The notes under the pieces are model-generated. The model made no database searches, had not been told where the DNA came from, and saw only the letters and a program-made list of their open reading frames with translations. Positions 1 through 7,487 of a stretch of 64,000 nucleotides of DNA are shown here, one piece after another. Origin of the DNA: Owenweeksia sp. TMED14. GTDB taxonomy: Bacteria; Bacteroidota; Bacteroidia; Flavobacteriales; Schleiferiaceae. Made by a program: the position numbers and the translations under genes. The DNA is taken from positions 1 through 64,000 of the forward strand of contig CATIRS010000029.1 of NCBI GenBank assembly GCA_949529985.1, read 5' to 3'. Numbering within the stretch: position 1 is the first letter of the stretch; every line of letters starts with the position of its first letter.

Positions 1-337
1 CGTAAATATGCTCTTCCATTCTTCCTTCACCACCTACCCCTGTCGCACAGCTTAGCTGACCTGAATAACACGTCGGAGAAACATTATTAATCGTTATTCG
101 TGGAGCTGAAATAGAACCAGCTGGAGAGTTTGAAGTTATAGATATCGAACCTGGAAGGCCAGCTGCACCTCCAGATGTAGTTCGGCACTCTCGGTAAAGA
201 ATAACTCTGAACTTTACTTTTCCGGCATTTGCACCAGATTTTGCACATTGCCAGGTGATCTCACCACCCATTAAATGCGTAGCTGAAAGGTTATAGCCAA
301 AAAACAATAAAAGACTTAAAACGAGTAATTTTTTCAT
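1..337 (-). CDS. Secreted ATH..GGE-type surface protein, N-terminal part (runs off window)
   Basis: Only the first 112 codons are present; the rest lies beyond the window edge. The start at 337 gives a lysine-rich n-region and hydrophobic signal peptide (MKKLLVLSLLLFFGYNLSA), followed at once by THLMGGEITW. That THxxGGEI opening, followed by a strand ending in LYREC, is typical of large Bacteroidota extracellular proteins that usually end in a gliding-motility/T9SS C-terminal domain. The C-terminus cannot be seen, so the T9SS link is inference. A perfect TACATTTG -7 element lies upstream on the minus strand at 357-364, giving a short leader of about 14 nt. The product is probably a large secreted or cell-surface protein of unknown ligand. 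Confidence 0.7.
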   Translation of the reverse strand, partial: MKKLLVLSLLLFFGYNLSATHLMGGEITWQCAKSGANAGKVKFRVILYRECRTTSGGAAGLPGSISITSNSPAGSISAPRITINNVSPTCYSGQLSCATGVGGEGRMEEHIY

Positions 338-356
338 AATATTTTTATGCTTTCGA

Positions 357-364
357 CAAATGTA
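357..364 (-). promoter_or_regulatory. -7 element (TACATTTG) of the secreted protein gene
   Basis: On the minus strand the sequence reads TACATTTG, an exact match to the Bacteroidota TAnnTTTG -7 box, about 20 nt upstream of the ATG at 337. No clear -33 TTG was seen. Confidence 0.5.
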
Positions 365-452
365 AAAAATGAACTAGAGAACTAAGGAATTATTTAATTA
401 AAAGATCTGAATTTCAAGACCAACGGGTATATATTTTTAGATAGCGAAAAGT

Positions 453-1613
453 TTAATTGTCAAGGCTCTTAGAAAGCTCTCTACTGATAACAACCTTTTG
501 AATTTCGGAAGTGCCTTCTCCGATGGTACAAAGTTTGACATCTCGATAGAATTTTTCTGCTGGATAATCTTTAGTGAATCCATACCCCCCATGGATTTGG
601 ATTCCCTCGGTGCACGCTCTTACAGCCATCTCACTGGCAAAATATTTTGCCATCGCAGACTCTTGGGTCACTTTTAATCCTTGGTCTTTCATGGACCCGC
701 AGTGGCGAATCATAAGCTCGGCCGCATATATTTCAGTTTCCATATCCGCTAACTTAAACCCAATTGCTTGAAAATGAGCGATCTTCTTCCCGAACTGCTC
801 TCGCTCATGTGCATATTTTAATGCCGCTTGAGTAGCTCCCTTAGCAATACCAAGAGACAAAGCAGCAATAGATATTCTTCCTCCATCAAGAATCTTCATA
901 CTCTGAACAAACCCCTCTCCTACTTTTCCTAGGATATTAGAATTAGGGATTCTACAATCGTCAAAAAACAGACAAGCAGTCTCACTTGCTCGCATTCCAA
1001 GCTTATTCTCTTTCTGACCACCACTGAAACCGGGGGTTCCCTTTTCTACAACAAAAGAAGTCATACCATGAGAGTCTCCCTTTTCACCAGTACGAACAAT
1101 CACTACTGCCACATCTCCAGAGATAGCATGTGTTATAAAGTTTTTTGAGCCGTTTAACACCCAATAGTCACCATCTTTTATGGCTGTGGTATTCATACCT
1201 CCAGCGTCAGATCCTGTGCCCGTTTCGGTTAATCCCCACGCGCCAATCCATTCTGCTGTCGCTAGCTTTGGAAGCCATCGAGACTTCTGCTCATCATTTC
1301 CAAATTGAGCAATATGCTGCGTGCACAGTGAATTGTGCGCTGCTACTGACAGACCTATTGAACCGCAGACCTGGGATATTTCATCGATAATAGTTACGTA
1401 TTCGGCATATCCCAATCCTGACCCGCCATATTCATCTGGAACAAGCACGCCCATAAAGCCTAGCTCTCCCATCTTTTTAAATATTTCCACTGGAAAGTGT
1501 TGAGACTCATCCCATTCCATAACGTGTGGAAGAATATTTTTTTGTGCGAAATCTCTAGCACTCTCCTTTATAAATTCAAGTTCACTGCTTGTTGTTGCGT
1601 TTAAATGTCTCAA
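453..1613 (-). CDS. Acyl-CoA dehydrogenase
   Basis: A 386-residue flavoenzyme of the acyl-CoA dehydrogenase family, which introduces the alpha-beta double bond into acyl-CoA thioesters and passes electrons to ETF. The N-terminal helical domain (about 1-115), middle beta domain ([13 protein letters not shown], about 130-150, FAD/substrate contacts) and C-terminal helical domain are all present at normal length. The C-terminal [17 protein letters not shown] carries the glutamate that acts as catalytic base in short/medium-chain members. The start is TTG at 1613: an in-frame stop lies four codons upstream and the next ATG would remove part of the first helix. It lies 28 nt downstream of the acetyltransferase gene on the same strand. 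The substrate chain length cannot be read from sequence. Confidence 0.92.
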   Translation of the reverse strand: MRHLNATTSSELEFIKESARDFAQKNILPHVMEWDESQHFPVEIFKKMGELGFMGVLVPDEYGGSGLGYAEYVTIIDEISQVCGSIGLSVAAHNSLCTQHIAQFGNDEQKSRWLPKLATAEWIGAWGLTETGTGSDAGGMNTTAIKDGDYWVLNGSKNFITHAISGDVAVVIVRTGEKGDSHGMTSFVVEKGTPGFSGGQKENKLGMRASETACLFFDDCRIPNSNILGKVGEGFVQSMKILDGGRISIAALSLGIAKGATQAALKYAHEREQFGKKIAHFQAIGFKLADMETEIYAAELMIRHCGSMKDQGLKVTQESAMAKYFASEMAVRACTEGIQIHGGYGFTKDYPAEKFYRDVKLCTIGEGTSEIQKVVISRELSKSLDN

Positions 1614-1641
1614 GATTTGTAATTAGATAGATTAATAGATA

Positions 1642-2223
1642 TTATTTTTTTTGAACCTTATTATTCAAAAGCAAATAAAATTCTTTGCTTTCCGGACAGG
1701 CTGCATCACCGTTTGAATTAAATTCTAGCTTATGACCATACTCACTCATCCATCCTATTTGTTTGGCGGGGTTTCCGACGACCAAAGCATATGGCGAGAC
1801 TGACTTTGTAACAACAGAGCCTGCTCCAATAAATGCAAATTCACCAATATCATGACCACATACAATTGTCGCATTCGCCCCTATTGTGGCGCCCTTCCCA
1901 ACATGAGTCTTTTCGTATTGACCACGTCGGTTGACGTGCGATCGCGGATTTGTAATATTTGTAAAAACGCAAGAAGGGCCTAAAAAAACATCATCAGCAC
2001 AAGTCACTCCAGAGTATATGCTGACATTGTTCTGAACCTTAACGTTATTACCTAAAATCACGTTTGACGATACGAGCACATTTTGACCAAGGTTACAATT
2101 TTTTCCGATTTTTGCATTTTTCATAACATGAGAAAAATGCCATATGGTGCTGCCAGCACCTATTTCGCACGGTTCGTCAATCTCACAAGTTGGATGGGCC
2201 TTAAAAGCCATTTCGTTTTTCAT
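1642..2223 (-). CDS. WbpD/WlbB-like sugar-nucleotide N-acetyltransferase (left-handed beta-helix)
   Basis: A 193-residue hexapeptide-repeat acyltransferase. Imperfect [IV]GxxxN-type hexads (IGKNCNLG, ILGNNVKVQ, IGANATIV, IGEFAFIGAGSVV) run from about residue 20 to 155 and build a left-handed parallel beta-helix. The VVGNPAKQIGWMSEYGHKL ending is what I expect of the WbpD/WlbB branch, which acetylates the 3-amino group of UDP-2-acetamido-3-amino-2,3-dideoxyglucuronate for O-antigen or surface glycans. No other sugar-nucleotide genes lie next to it, so the exact substrate is inference. A second ATG five codons in is a possible alternative start. It is transcribed divergently from the S1/P1 nuclease gene. 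Confidence 0.82.
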   Translation of the reverse strand: MKNEMAFKAHPTCEIDEPCEIGAGSTIWHFSHVMKNAKIGKNCNLGQNVLVSSNVILGNNVKVQNNVSIYSGVTCADDVFLGPSCVFTNITNPRSHVNRRGQYEKTHVGKGATIGANATIVCGHDIGEFAFIGAGSVVTKSVSPYALVVGNPAKQIGWMSEYGHKLEFNSNGDAACPESKEFYLLLNNKVQKK

Positions 2224-2264
2224 TTAAATTTAAGAGCACTAAGATAGTGAGCACAGGACGGATG

Positions 2265-2272
2265 TATATTTG
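2265..2272 (+). promoter_or_regulatory. -7 element (TATATTTG) of the S1/P1 nuclease gene
   Basis: This is a perfect TAnnTTTG box 28 nt before the ATG at 2301. It lies downstream of the more distal in-frame ATG at 2247, so that upstream codon would not be transcribed from this promoter. This supports 2301 as the start. Confidence 0.55.
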
Positions 2273-2300
2273 GTATTGCTTCGAGTTATTAAAATTATTT

Positions 2301-3086
2301 ATGAAAAACTTCTTTAAATTCTTTTCAGTAGTTCTACTGACTTTTTATTTTTCTATTCAGGTATCCGCATGGGGTGCAAAAGGCCATAGAATAATAGGTG
2401 AGATTGCACAAAGACATCTAAACAGAGATGTCTCAAAAAAAATATCTCAAATCCTCCAAGGTGAATCACTCGCCATGTGCTCTACATGGATGGACCACAT
2501 CAAGTCTGACAAGTCTTTTAAATACATGTATACCTGGCATTACTGCACCATACCTGATGACAAATTATCTTACGACGATTGTGAAGTCCCCAAAAGTGGA
2601 GATGCTATTCAAACCATTGAAAGATTGATTCAGGAATTATCGACAAAAAAAATTAGTGATGGTGATGAACGAATGGCAATTAGAATGCTTACTCATTTAA
2701 TAGGTGATATACATCAACCACTTCATGTAGGAAATGGAGAAGATCGCGGGGGTAATGACATGAAAATAAAGTGGTTTGGATCCAAGAGTAATTTACATCG
2801 GATATGGGATTCTGAATTAATTAAATACCAGGATCTGTCCTATACTGAATACGTGAATTGGATTGAAAAAACCGTCTCTCCATCCAGATTAAATTATGAA
2901 AAAGACCCAGTGAGGACATGGGCTATGGAGTCGAAAATGATAAGAATGAGCGGGATCTATCCACCTGAAGAAAAAACATCTCTAGGATATAATTATAACT
3001 TTAAACATATAAACCCCTTAAATCAAAGACTAAAGGAAGCAGGGATGAGACTCGCTCATGTTTTAAACGAGATATACAAGAAATAA
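2301..3086 (+). CDS. Secreted S1/P1-family zinc nuclease
   Basis: A zinc-dependent single-strand nuclease/3'-nucleotidase of the S1/P1 family, exported by a Sec signal peptide (MKNFFKFFSVVLLTFYFSIQVSA). Cleavage would expose Trp as residue 1 of WGAKGH, as the family requires because the N-terminal amine of Trp binds zinc. The other expected ligands are visible: His6 of the mature protein, Asp in STWMDHIK, His in TWHYC, the H..D.....H cluster in LTHLIGDIHQPLHVG, and His/Asp in NLHRIWDSEL. The length (261 aa) fits the family. I chose the ATG at 2301 because the signal peptide begins there and a -7 box lies between it and the earlier ATG. The likely role is extracellular or periplasmic nucleic-acid scavenging. 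Confidence 0.92.
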   Translation: MKNFFKFFSVVLLTFYFSIQVSAWGAKGHRIIGEIAQRHLNRDVSKKISQILQGESLAMCSTWMDHIKSDKSFKYMYTWHYCTIPDDKLSYDDCEVPKSGDAIQTIERLIQELSTKKISDGDERMAIRMLTHLIGDIHQPLHVGNGEDRGGNDMKIKWFGSKSNLHRIWDSELIKYQDLSYTEYVNWIEKTVSPSRLNYEKDPVRTWAMESKMIRMSGIYPPEEKTSLGYNYNFKHINPLNQRLKEAGMRLAHVLNEIYKK

Positions 3087-3093
3087 TATTTCC

Positions 3094-3564
3094 ATGTTAA
3101 ATCGAAAGACATATTATGGAATCCAAGCGTTATTATTTCTAGCAAAAGAGAAGAAAGGGAACCTAATCCCAATTAACACTATGGCTCTATCTCTTAAAAT
3201 ATCTAGAAAATTTCTTGAGAAAATATTATCTGAGCTTCGCCTCGAAGGGCTCGTTTCGAGCAAAAAAGGAAGAGATGGCGGATACAAAATATCTCAAGAT
3301 GAAAAACCAATCTCTCTTGCCGATATTGTTCGCATACTCGAAGGTCCTATAGCCCTTCTCCCTTGTGCCTCTCACCGTTTTTATGAACCATGTAAAGAGT
3401 GTTCTACTCCTGAGAAATGTGTACTTCAGGATGCCCTTGTTGGTGTTCGAAACGATACGGTCCATAGCCTTAAATCTATAAAACTAAATGATCTTGTAAC
3501 TCAAGAAACGCTCCTGCAATCAGGAAAGATAAATCCCAAGCGGCCCACTCCTTATTTGAAATAA
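3094..3564 (+). CDS. Rrf2-family transcriptional regulator
   Basis: A 156-residue winged-helix regulator of the Rrf2 family (IscR/CymR/NsrR relatives). The helix-turn-helix and wing span about residues 1-80: MLNRKTYYGIQALLFLA, then the recognition segment ISRKFLEKILSELRLEGLVSSKKGRDGGY. Four cysteines follow at about 91, 100, 103 and 109 (spacing C-x8-C-x2-C-x5-C). This resembles the cluster-binding segment of IscR-type sensors rather than cysteine-free CymR. The gene sits directly upstream of a cysteine synthase/CBS-type gene whose promoter contains a palindrome. Together these suggest control of sulphur metabolism by an Fe-S or thiol signal; that function is inferred. It starts 8 nt after the nuclease gene. 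Confidence 0.88.
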   Translation: MLNRKTYYGIQALLFLAKEKKGNLIPINTMALSLKISRKFLEKILSELRLEGLVSSKKGRDGGYKISQDEKPISLADIVRILEGPIALLPCASHRFYEPCKECSTPEKCVLQDALVGVRNDTVHSLKSIKLNDLVTQETLLQSGKINPKRPTPYLK

Positions 3565-3591
3565 TTGACTTGAGAATCAAGCCTATATTTG
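3565..3591 (+). promoter_or_regulatory. Promoter with overlapping operator-like palindrome, cysteine synthase gene
   Basis: TTG at 3565-3567 and TATATTTG at 3584-3591 are separated by 16 nt. Between them lies the inverted repeat CTTGA-GAA-TCAAG (3569-3581). The -7 box ends 5 nt before the ATG at 3597, so the transcript should begin at or next to the start codon. A repressor bound to the palindrome would block polymerase; the adjacent Rrf2 regulator is the obvious candidate. Confidence 0.55.
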
Positions 3592-3596
3592 CAGGC

Positions 3597-4595
3597 ATGA
3601 AAAACAATCGTTCAAACCCTCCTATAGTTTCTAATATTCTCGAGACAATCGGTAACACTCCTATGATTGAGTTGAATCGTATCGCAGATGATATACCTGG
3701 TCGGGTGCTTGCGAAGGTTGAGTATTTCAACCCTGGACACAGCACTAAGGACAGGATGGCAATAAAGATGATAGAAGATGCAGAATCAAATGGCTTATTA
3801 AAGCCAGGAGGAACTATTATTGAATGTACATCAGGCAATACAGGAATGGGATTGGCTCTTGGAGCTATTGTTAAAGGATACAAGCTGATTTGTACACTCA
3901 GTGACAAACAGTCAAAAGAAAAAATTGACGTTTTAAAAGCTTTAGGAGCAGAGATACATGTCTGCCCCACCAATGTATCACCAGACCACCCAGACTCCTA
4001 TTATTCTGTAGCTAGAAAGCTTAACGCGGAAATCCCAAATAGCTATTTCCCCAATCAATACGACAATATTAGCAATAGAATTGCTCACTATGAATCAACG
4101 GGACCTGAGATATGGGAACAGACCGAGGGGAAAATTACCCACTTTATAGTTGGTGTTGGAACAGGAGGAACGATATCGGGTGTCGGCAAGTACTTAAAAG
4201 AGAAAAATCCGGAGATTCAGATTTGGGGAGTTGATTCTTATGGCTCTGTATTTAAAAAATACCATGAAACTGGAGAATTTGACGCCTCTGAAATCTATTC
4301 GTACATAACCGAAGGAATTGGGGAGGACATACTTCCTAAAAATGTACAATTTGACCTTATCGATAAATTTGAAAAAGTAACCGACAAAGACGGTGCTCTT
4401 GCCGCTAGAGAATTAGCAAAAAAAGAAGGCTTGCTACTCGGATATAGCTGTGGTTCTGCTTTTCAAGGACTTCGGCAATTAAAACACTTACTCCCAGCAG
4501 AAGCGGTTTCTGTAGTTTTATTCCATGATCACGGTAGTCGATATATCAATAAAGTTTACAACGATGATTGGATGAAAGAAAATGGTTTTTTATAA
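3597..4595 (+). CDS. PLP-dependent cysteine synthase / cystathionine beta-synthase family enzyme
   Basis: A fold-type II PLP enzyme of 332 aa. The PLP lysine lies in FNPGHSTKDR (about K51), the substrate loop is TSGNTGMG (about 79-86), the phosphate-binding loop is GVGTGGTISG, and a late GYSCGSA motif contacts the pyridine ring. The EYFNPGHSTKDR block and the segment around SDKQSKEKIDVLKALGAE look more like cystathionine beta-synthase than CysK, but no C-terminal CBS-domain pair is present. It may therefore make cysteine from O-acetylserine or cystathionine from serine and homocysteine; sequence alone does not decide. An in-frame TTG at 3570 lies upstream of the -7 box, so I chose ATG 3597. 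The neighbouring Rrf2 regulator may control it. Confidence 0.87.
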   Translation: MKNNRSNPPIVSNILETIGNTPMIELNRIADDIPGRVLAKVEYFNPGHSTKDRMAIKMIEDAESNGLLKPGGTIIECTSGNTGMGLALGAIVKGYKLICTLSDKQSKEKIDVLKALGAEIHVCPTNVSPDHPDSYYSVARKLNAEIPNSYFPNQYDNISNRIAHYESTGPEIWEQTEGKITHFIVGVGTGGTISGVGKYLKEKNPEIQIWGVDSYGSVFKKYHETGEFDASEIYSYITEGIGEDILPKNVQFDLIDKFEKVTDKDGALAARELAKKEGLLLGYSCGSAFQGLRQLKHLLPAEAVSVVLFHDHGSRYINKVYNDDWMKENGFL

Positions 4596-4687
4596 ATACT
4601 CAATTATAACTTGATTACGGAAAAACATCAAAAGCTCAAGACACACAACCGCAAGTTCTTCATAGCGTCTAATTCCGCAAATAGCAG

Positions 4688-4695
4688 TACATTTG
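4688..4695 (+). promoter_or_regulatory. -7 element (TACATTTG) of rpsP-rimM
   Basis: An exact TAnnTTTG box 48 nt before the rpsP ATG. It leaves a leader of about 40 nt that contains the hairpin at 4712-4730. Confidence 0.55.
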
Positions 4696-4711
4696 CGCCT
4701 CATTAATTAAC

Positions 4712-4730
4712 AGGGTTTTGGACCCTTTTT
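4712..4730 (+). terminator. Terminator-like hairpin in the rpsP leader (possible attenuator)
   Basis: AGGGT (4712-4716), a 5-nt loop, ACCCT (4722-4726) and TTTT (4727-4730) form a short hairpin followed by a T-run. It lies between the -7 box and the rpsP start codon, so it is inside the transcribed leader. The stem is only 5 bp. It could attenuate rpsP, bind S16, or terminate upstream read-through. Confidence 0.4.
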
Positions 4731-4743
4731 AAACAATTAACCA

Positions 4744-5532
4744 ATGGCAACAAGAATCCGCCTTCAAAGACATGGCCGAAAAGCCCGCCCTATTTATACT
4801 ATCGTAGCTGCTGATTCCCGCTCCAAGCGAGATGGCCGCAATATCGAAAACTTAGGACAATACAACCCAAATACAAACCCAGCAACTATTCGTTTAGATT
4901 TTGATCGTACTCTGGACTGGATAATGAAAGGAGCTATTCCCTCTGACACTGCAAAATCTATTTTGAAGTACAAGGGAGTAATGATGAAAAAGCATCTTTT
5001 AGTAGGTGTTAAAAAAGGTGCACTAACTATCGAGCAAGCTGAAGAGCGTTTTGAAAAATGGTTAGCGGACAAGGCGACACGCATTGACAAGACAATTGAT
5101 ACAATCAATTCATCCGACAATAAAGAAAAAGCAGAAAGACTTAAAGCCGAATCAGCTGTCAAGGACAAAAGAGCCGCTTCGATTGCAATTAAAAATACAC
5201 CTCCCCCAGTAATAGAAACGGAAGAAGAAGTCTCCTCTGAAGTGAAAGCTGAAGAGGCTACTCCTGAAGTGAAAACTGAAGAAACTGCTCCTGAAGTGAA
5301 AGCTGAAGAGACTGCTCCTGAGGTGAAAGCTGAAGAGACTGCTCCTGAAGTGAAAGCTGAAGAGACTGCTCCTGAGGTGAAAGCTGAAGAGACTGCTCCT
5401 GAAGTGAGAGCTGAAGAAACTGCTCCTAAGGTGAAAGCTGAAGAGACTGCTCCTGAAGTGAAAGCTGAAGAGACTGCTCCTGAAGTGAAAGCTGAAGAGA
5501 CTGCTCCTGAAGTGAAAAATGAACAAGAATAA
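4744..5532 (+). CDS. rpsP: 30S ribosomal protein S16 with long acidic repeat tail
   Basis: The first ~110 residues are a normal Bacteroidota S16 (MATRIRLQRHGRKARPIYTI, RDGRNIENLGQYNPNTNPA, DWIMKGAIPSDTAKSIL, YKGVMMKKHL). A lysine/alanine-rich linker follows, then 11 tandem 9-residue units (consensus EETAPEVKA) and EQE at the end. The protein is 262 aa, about three times the length of E. coli S16. Bacteroidota S16 proteins often carry charged C-terminal tails, but a near-perfect repeat of this size is unusual. The tail should be disordered and project from the ribosome body. rimM follows 9 nt downstream, so the two are co-transcribed; S16 and the RimM 16S-processing factor act in the same assembly pathway. 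Confidence 0.97.
   Translation: MATRIRLQRHGRKARPIYTIVAADSRSKRDGRNIENLGQYNPNTNPATIRLDFDRTLDWIMKGAIPSDTAKSILKYKGVMMKKHLLVGVKKGALTIEQAEERFEKWLADKATRIDKTIDTINSSDNKEKAERLKAESAVKDKRAASIAIKNTPPPVIETEEEVSSEVKAEEATPEVKTEETAPEVKAEETAPEVKAEETAPEVKAEETAPEVKAEETAPEVRAEETAPKVKAEETAPEVKAEETAPEVKAEETAPEVKNEQE
5224..5520 (+). repeat. 27-bp tandem repeat, 11 units, inside rpsP
   Basis: Eleven in-frame 27-bp units encode EETAPEVKA; the first two (EEVSSEVKA, EEATPEVKT) are the most diverged. Later units differ mainly at third-codon G/A positions plus a few residue changes (EVR, PKV). Copy number should be prone to slippage, and any whole-unit change preserves the frame. Confidence 0.95.
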
Positions 5533-5541
5533 CAACTTGAC

Positions 5542-6060
5542 ATGGAAGGATACTTCCAACTAGGCTACATTCGTAAAAAACACGGTTTCAAAGGGGATGT
5601 AGTTCTCCATTTAGAATCTGATCATCCAGAGCGTTATGCGTCTCTGGATGTTCTTTTTATGGAAGATTCCGACTCACCTATTCCCTTTTTTATATCCTCT
5701 ATGAGGACCCACAAAAAAGATGAATATATTCTAAAACTAGAAGGTGTTTCAACAGAAGATGAGGCGTCTAGACTAGTTGGTCAGGGTATGTTTTTACCTG
5801 AAGAAATCTTACCAGAACTAAATCCCGATCAGTTTTATTATCATGAAATTATTGGATATAAGGCTTTTGACGATTCCTTTGAAGGAGAAATGAAAGTAAT
5901 AGATGTTTTAGATAGACCTAGCCAGCCTTTAATCAGCTTATCGCACCCTGGAAAAGAAAACCCTATACTAATTCCTTTGGTTGAGGGCTTTTGGAAGAGT
6001 ATTGACAAAAAATCAAAATCTATCTATCTCAGCGCTCCTCGGGAGCTATATGAACTTTAG
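5542..6060 (+). CDS. rimM: Ribosome maturation factor RimM
   Basis: A 172-residue RimM that assists late 16S rRNA processing and 30S head assembly by binding S19. The N-terminal beta-barrel domain (about 1-85) opens with the diagnostic GYIRKKHGFKGDVVLH. The C-terminal PRC-barrel (about 95-172) contains YYHEIIGYKAF and ENPILIPLVEGFWKSID, ending in PRELYEL where many homologues have GLLDL. It lies 9 nt after rpsP. In many bacteria trmD and rplS follow; here they are about 44 kb away at 50.0 kb. Its 3' end overlaps the convergent saccharopine dehydrogenase gene by 4 nt. Confidence 0.95.
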   Translation: MEGYFQLGYIRKKHGFKGDVVLHLESDHPERYASLDVLFMEDSDSPIPFFISSMRTHKKDEYILKLEGVSTEDEASRLVGQGMFLPEEILPELNPDQFYYHEIIGYKAFDDSFEGEMKVIDVLDRPSQPLISLSHPGKENPILIPLVEGFWKSIDKKSKSIYLSAPRELYEL

Positions 6061-7400
6061 CTCTCTACTTCAGTAACTCTCTCGTCAAAGCGTATCCCCC
6101 ACTCTGAGAGCTCCTTAAGTATCGGCTGATAAAGTTCTTTTCTCATCGGCAATAATACTCCACGGGATTTTATCTTATCCAAAGCGACTAGTCGTGTCGC
6201 TATACCAACGGGAAGGCCGACAGTAAATGCCATGGCAGTATCTTCAATGGTTTTACCCTTGACGACCATAGACGATTCTAAACGGTACTTGGTATTGTCT
6301 TTTTTGAAATAGATTCTGTGCCACATCACAAGCATGTCAACATCACCTTTACCCATAGTCCATTTTTTTTCGAGCATATGCTGAAGAATTTGGGCCGGAG
6401 TACCTCGTTCGAGACCTACTTTTTCATCACTCAAAATATTTATATCATTCAGCATATTCATGATTTCAGAATCCTGAGGAATTTGTAAATAGTGCATCAA
6501 TTTTAGTTCTACACTATCAGTCTTGTGATATGCTAAAAAGCAATTTATAAAACTTCTATGAGTCATTCCTAAGACGTTATCCATTTCATAAGAATCATCT
6601 GTCGCTCCTAGTTTTACAAAAACATCCCATGCCCTGCAAAAACCTGGTCGACGTAGCGTACCTCTGTACATTGTAGGAATCCCATTCAAGCCATATTCTG
6701 AAATATATTTAAGTGAATCTCTGTTGGCGTAACCTTCAAAACGGCCATACCCTGGAATTTTTATAAATTCCGTTCGCCGAAATAGCTTATTGTATGGTAT
6801 GAATTTATAAAGACCCTCTTGAATAAATTTCACGGCACTCCCGGCTCCCGCTAGAACGACATTCCTAGGGTTCCATGTGAATTTATAATTCCATAATGTT
6901 TTTGCACTTTCTGGGGCAAGAATACCCCCGGTGAAGCTCTCATATGACAAAATCTCAGAGTTGTCGTCACGTAGACGTTCAATAATCTCCATTGTTGACA
7001 TATGATCGATACCCGGGTCCACTCCGCATTCATTCATAAATATTAAGTCTTTTTCCTTTGCTAATGAATCTAGAGATTTCATTTCGGAACCTGCATAAGA
7101 CGCAGTTACCATATGCTTGTCGTATTTCAGGCAGGCAGCTGCAACTATGGGATGCATAAATGCGGGAAGCATACTAACAATAACATCTCCTGAACTTATC
7201 CACTTCTCAAGAATATCTGATTTGCGCAAGTCATCAGCAACTCCGTTTACATTAGAGTACCTGTCGCACTTGCGATGTATTGTTTCTTTATCAATATCTA
7301 CAACGGTTAAGGTCCATTTGTTGTGATCTGAATGGGTGGCCAAATACTCTATTAAAGAGGAGGTGCTTCGCCCTGCACCAAGAATAATAATTGATATCAC
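6057..7400 (-). CDS. Saccharopine dehydrogenase-family oxidoreductase
   Basis: A 447-residue protein with an N-terminal Rossmann fold (IIILGAGRSTSSLIEYL, acidic end of beta-2 at VVDID) and a C-terminal saccharopine dehydrogenase-like domain (GVDPGIDHMSTMEII, FTGGILAPESAK, NPRNVVLAGAGSAVKFI). This matches the glutamate-forming (Lys9-type) class, whose members act in lysine breakdown or synthesis through saccharopine. No other lysine-pathway gene lies next to it, so the substrate is provisional. It runs convergent to rimM with a 4-nt overlap and divergent from pckA, leaving an 87-nt shared promoter region. Confidence 0.85.
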   Translation of the reverse strand: MISIIILGAGRSTSSLIEYLATHSDHNKWTLTVVDIDKETIHRKCDRYSNVNGVADDLRKSDILEKWISSGDVIVSMLPAFMHPIVAAACLKYDKHMVTASYAGSEMKSLDSLAKEKDLIFMNECGVDPGIDHMSTMEIIERLRDDNSEILSYESFTGGILAPESAKTLWNYKFTWNPRNVVLAGAGSAVKFIQEGLYKFIPYNKLFRRTEFIKIPGYGRFEGYANRDSLKYISEYGLNGIPTMYRGTLRRPGFCRAWDVFVKLGATDDSYEMDNVLGMTHRSFINCFLAYHKTDSVELKLMHYLQIPQDSEIMNMLNDINILSDEKVGLERGTPAQILQHMLEKKWTMGKGDVDMLVMWHRIYFKKDNTKYRLESSMVVKGKTIEDTAMAFTVGLPVGIATRLVALDKIKSRGVLLPMRKELYQPILKELSEWGIRFDERVTEVES

Positions 7401-7456
7401 TTGTAAACTGTTGAAAACTGTATAATATGATGTTAATCTGAGACGCTAAGGTATTT

Positions 7457-7464
7457 TAAATTTG
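7457..7464 (+). promoter_or_regulatory. Possible -7 element (TAAATTTG) of pckA
   Basis: A TAnnTTTG match 23 nt before the pckA ATG. No convincing -33 element was seen, and the region is AT-rich, so the call is tentative. Confidence 0.35.
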
Positions 7465-7487
7465 CCATAACCTTTGAAAATTATCTT

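Noticed and set aside
2247..2300. Longer N-terminus of the S1/P1 nuclease
   Set aside because: It precedes the -7 box, and the signal peptide begins at 2301.
5224..5520. CRISPR array
   Set aside because: The units are contiguous and coding with no unique spacers.
4794..5559. Long minus-strand ORFs opposite rpsP (Ser/Ala/Phe-rich, repetitive)
   Set aside because: They are shadows of the 27-bp repeat, whose 3n periodicity keeps antisense frames open.
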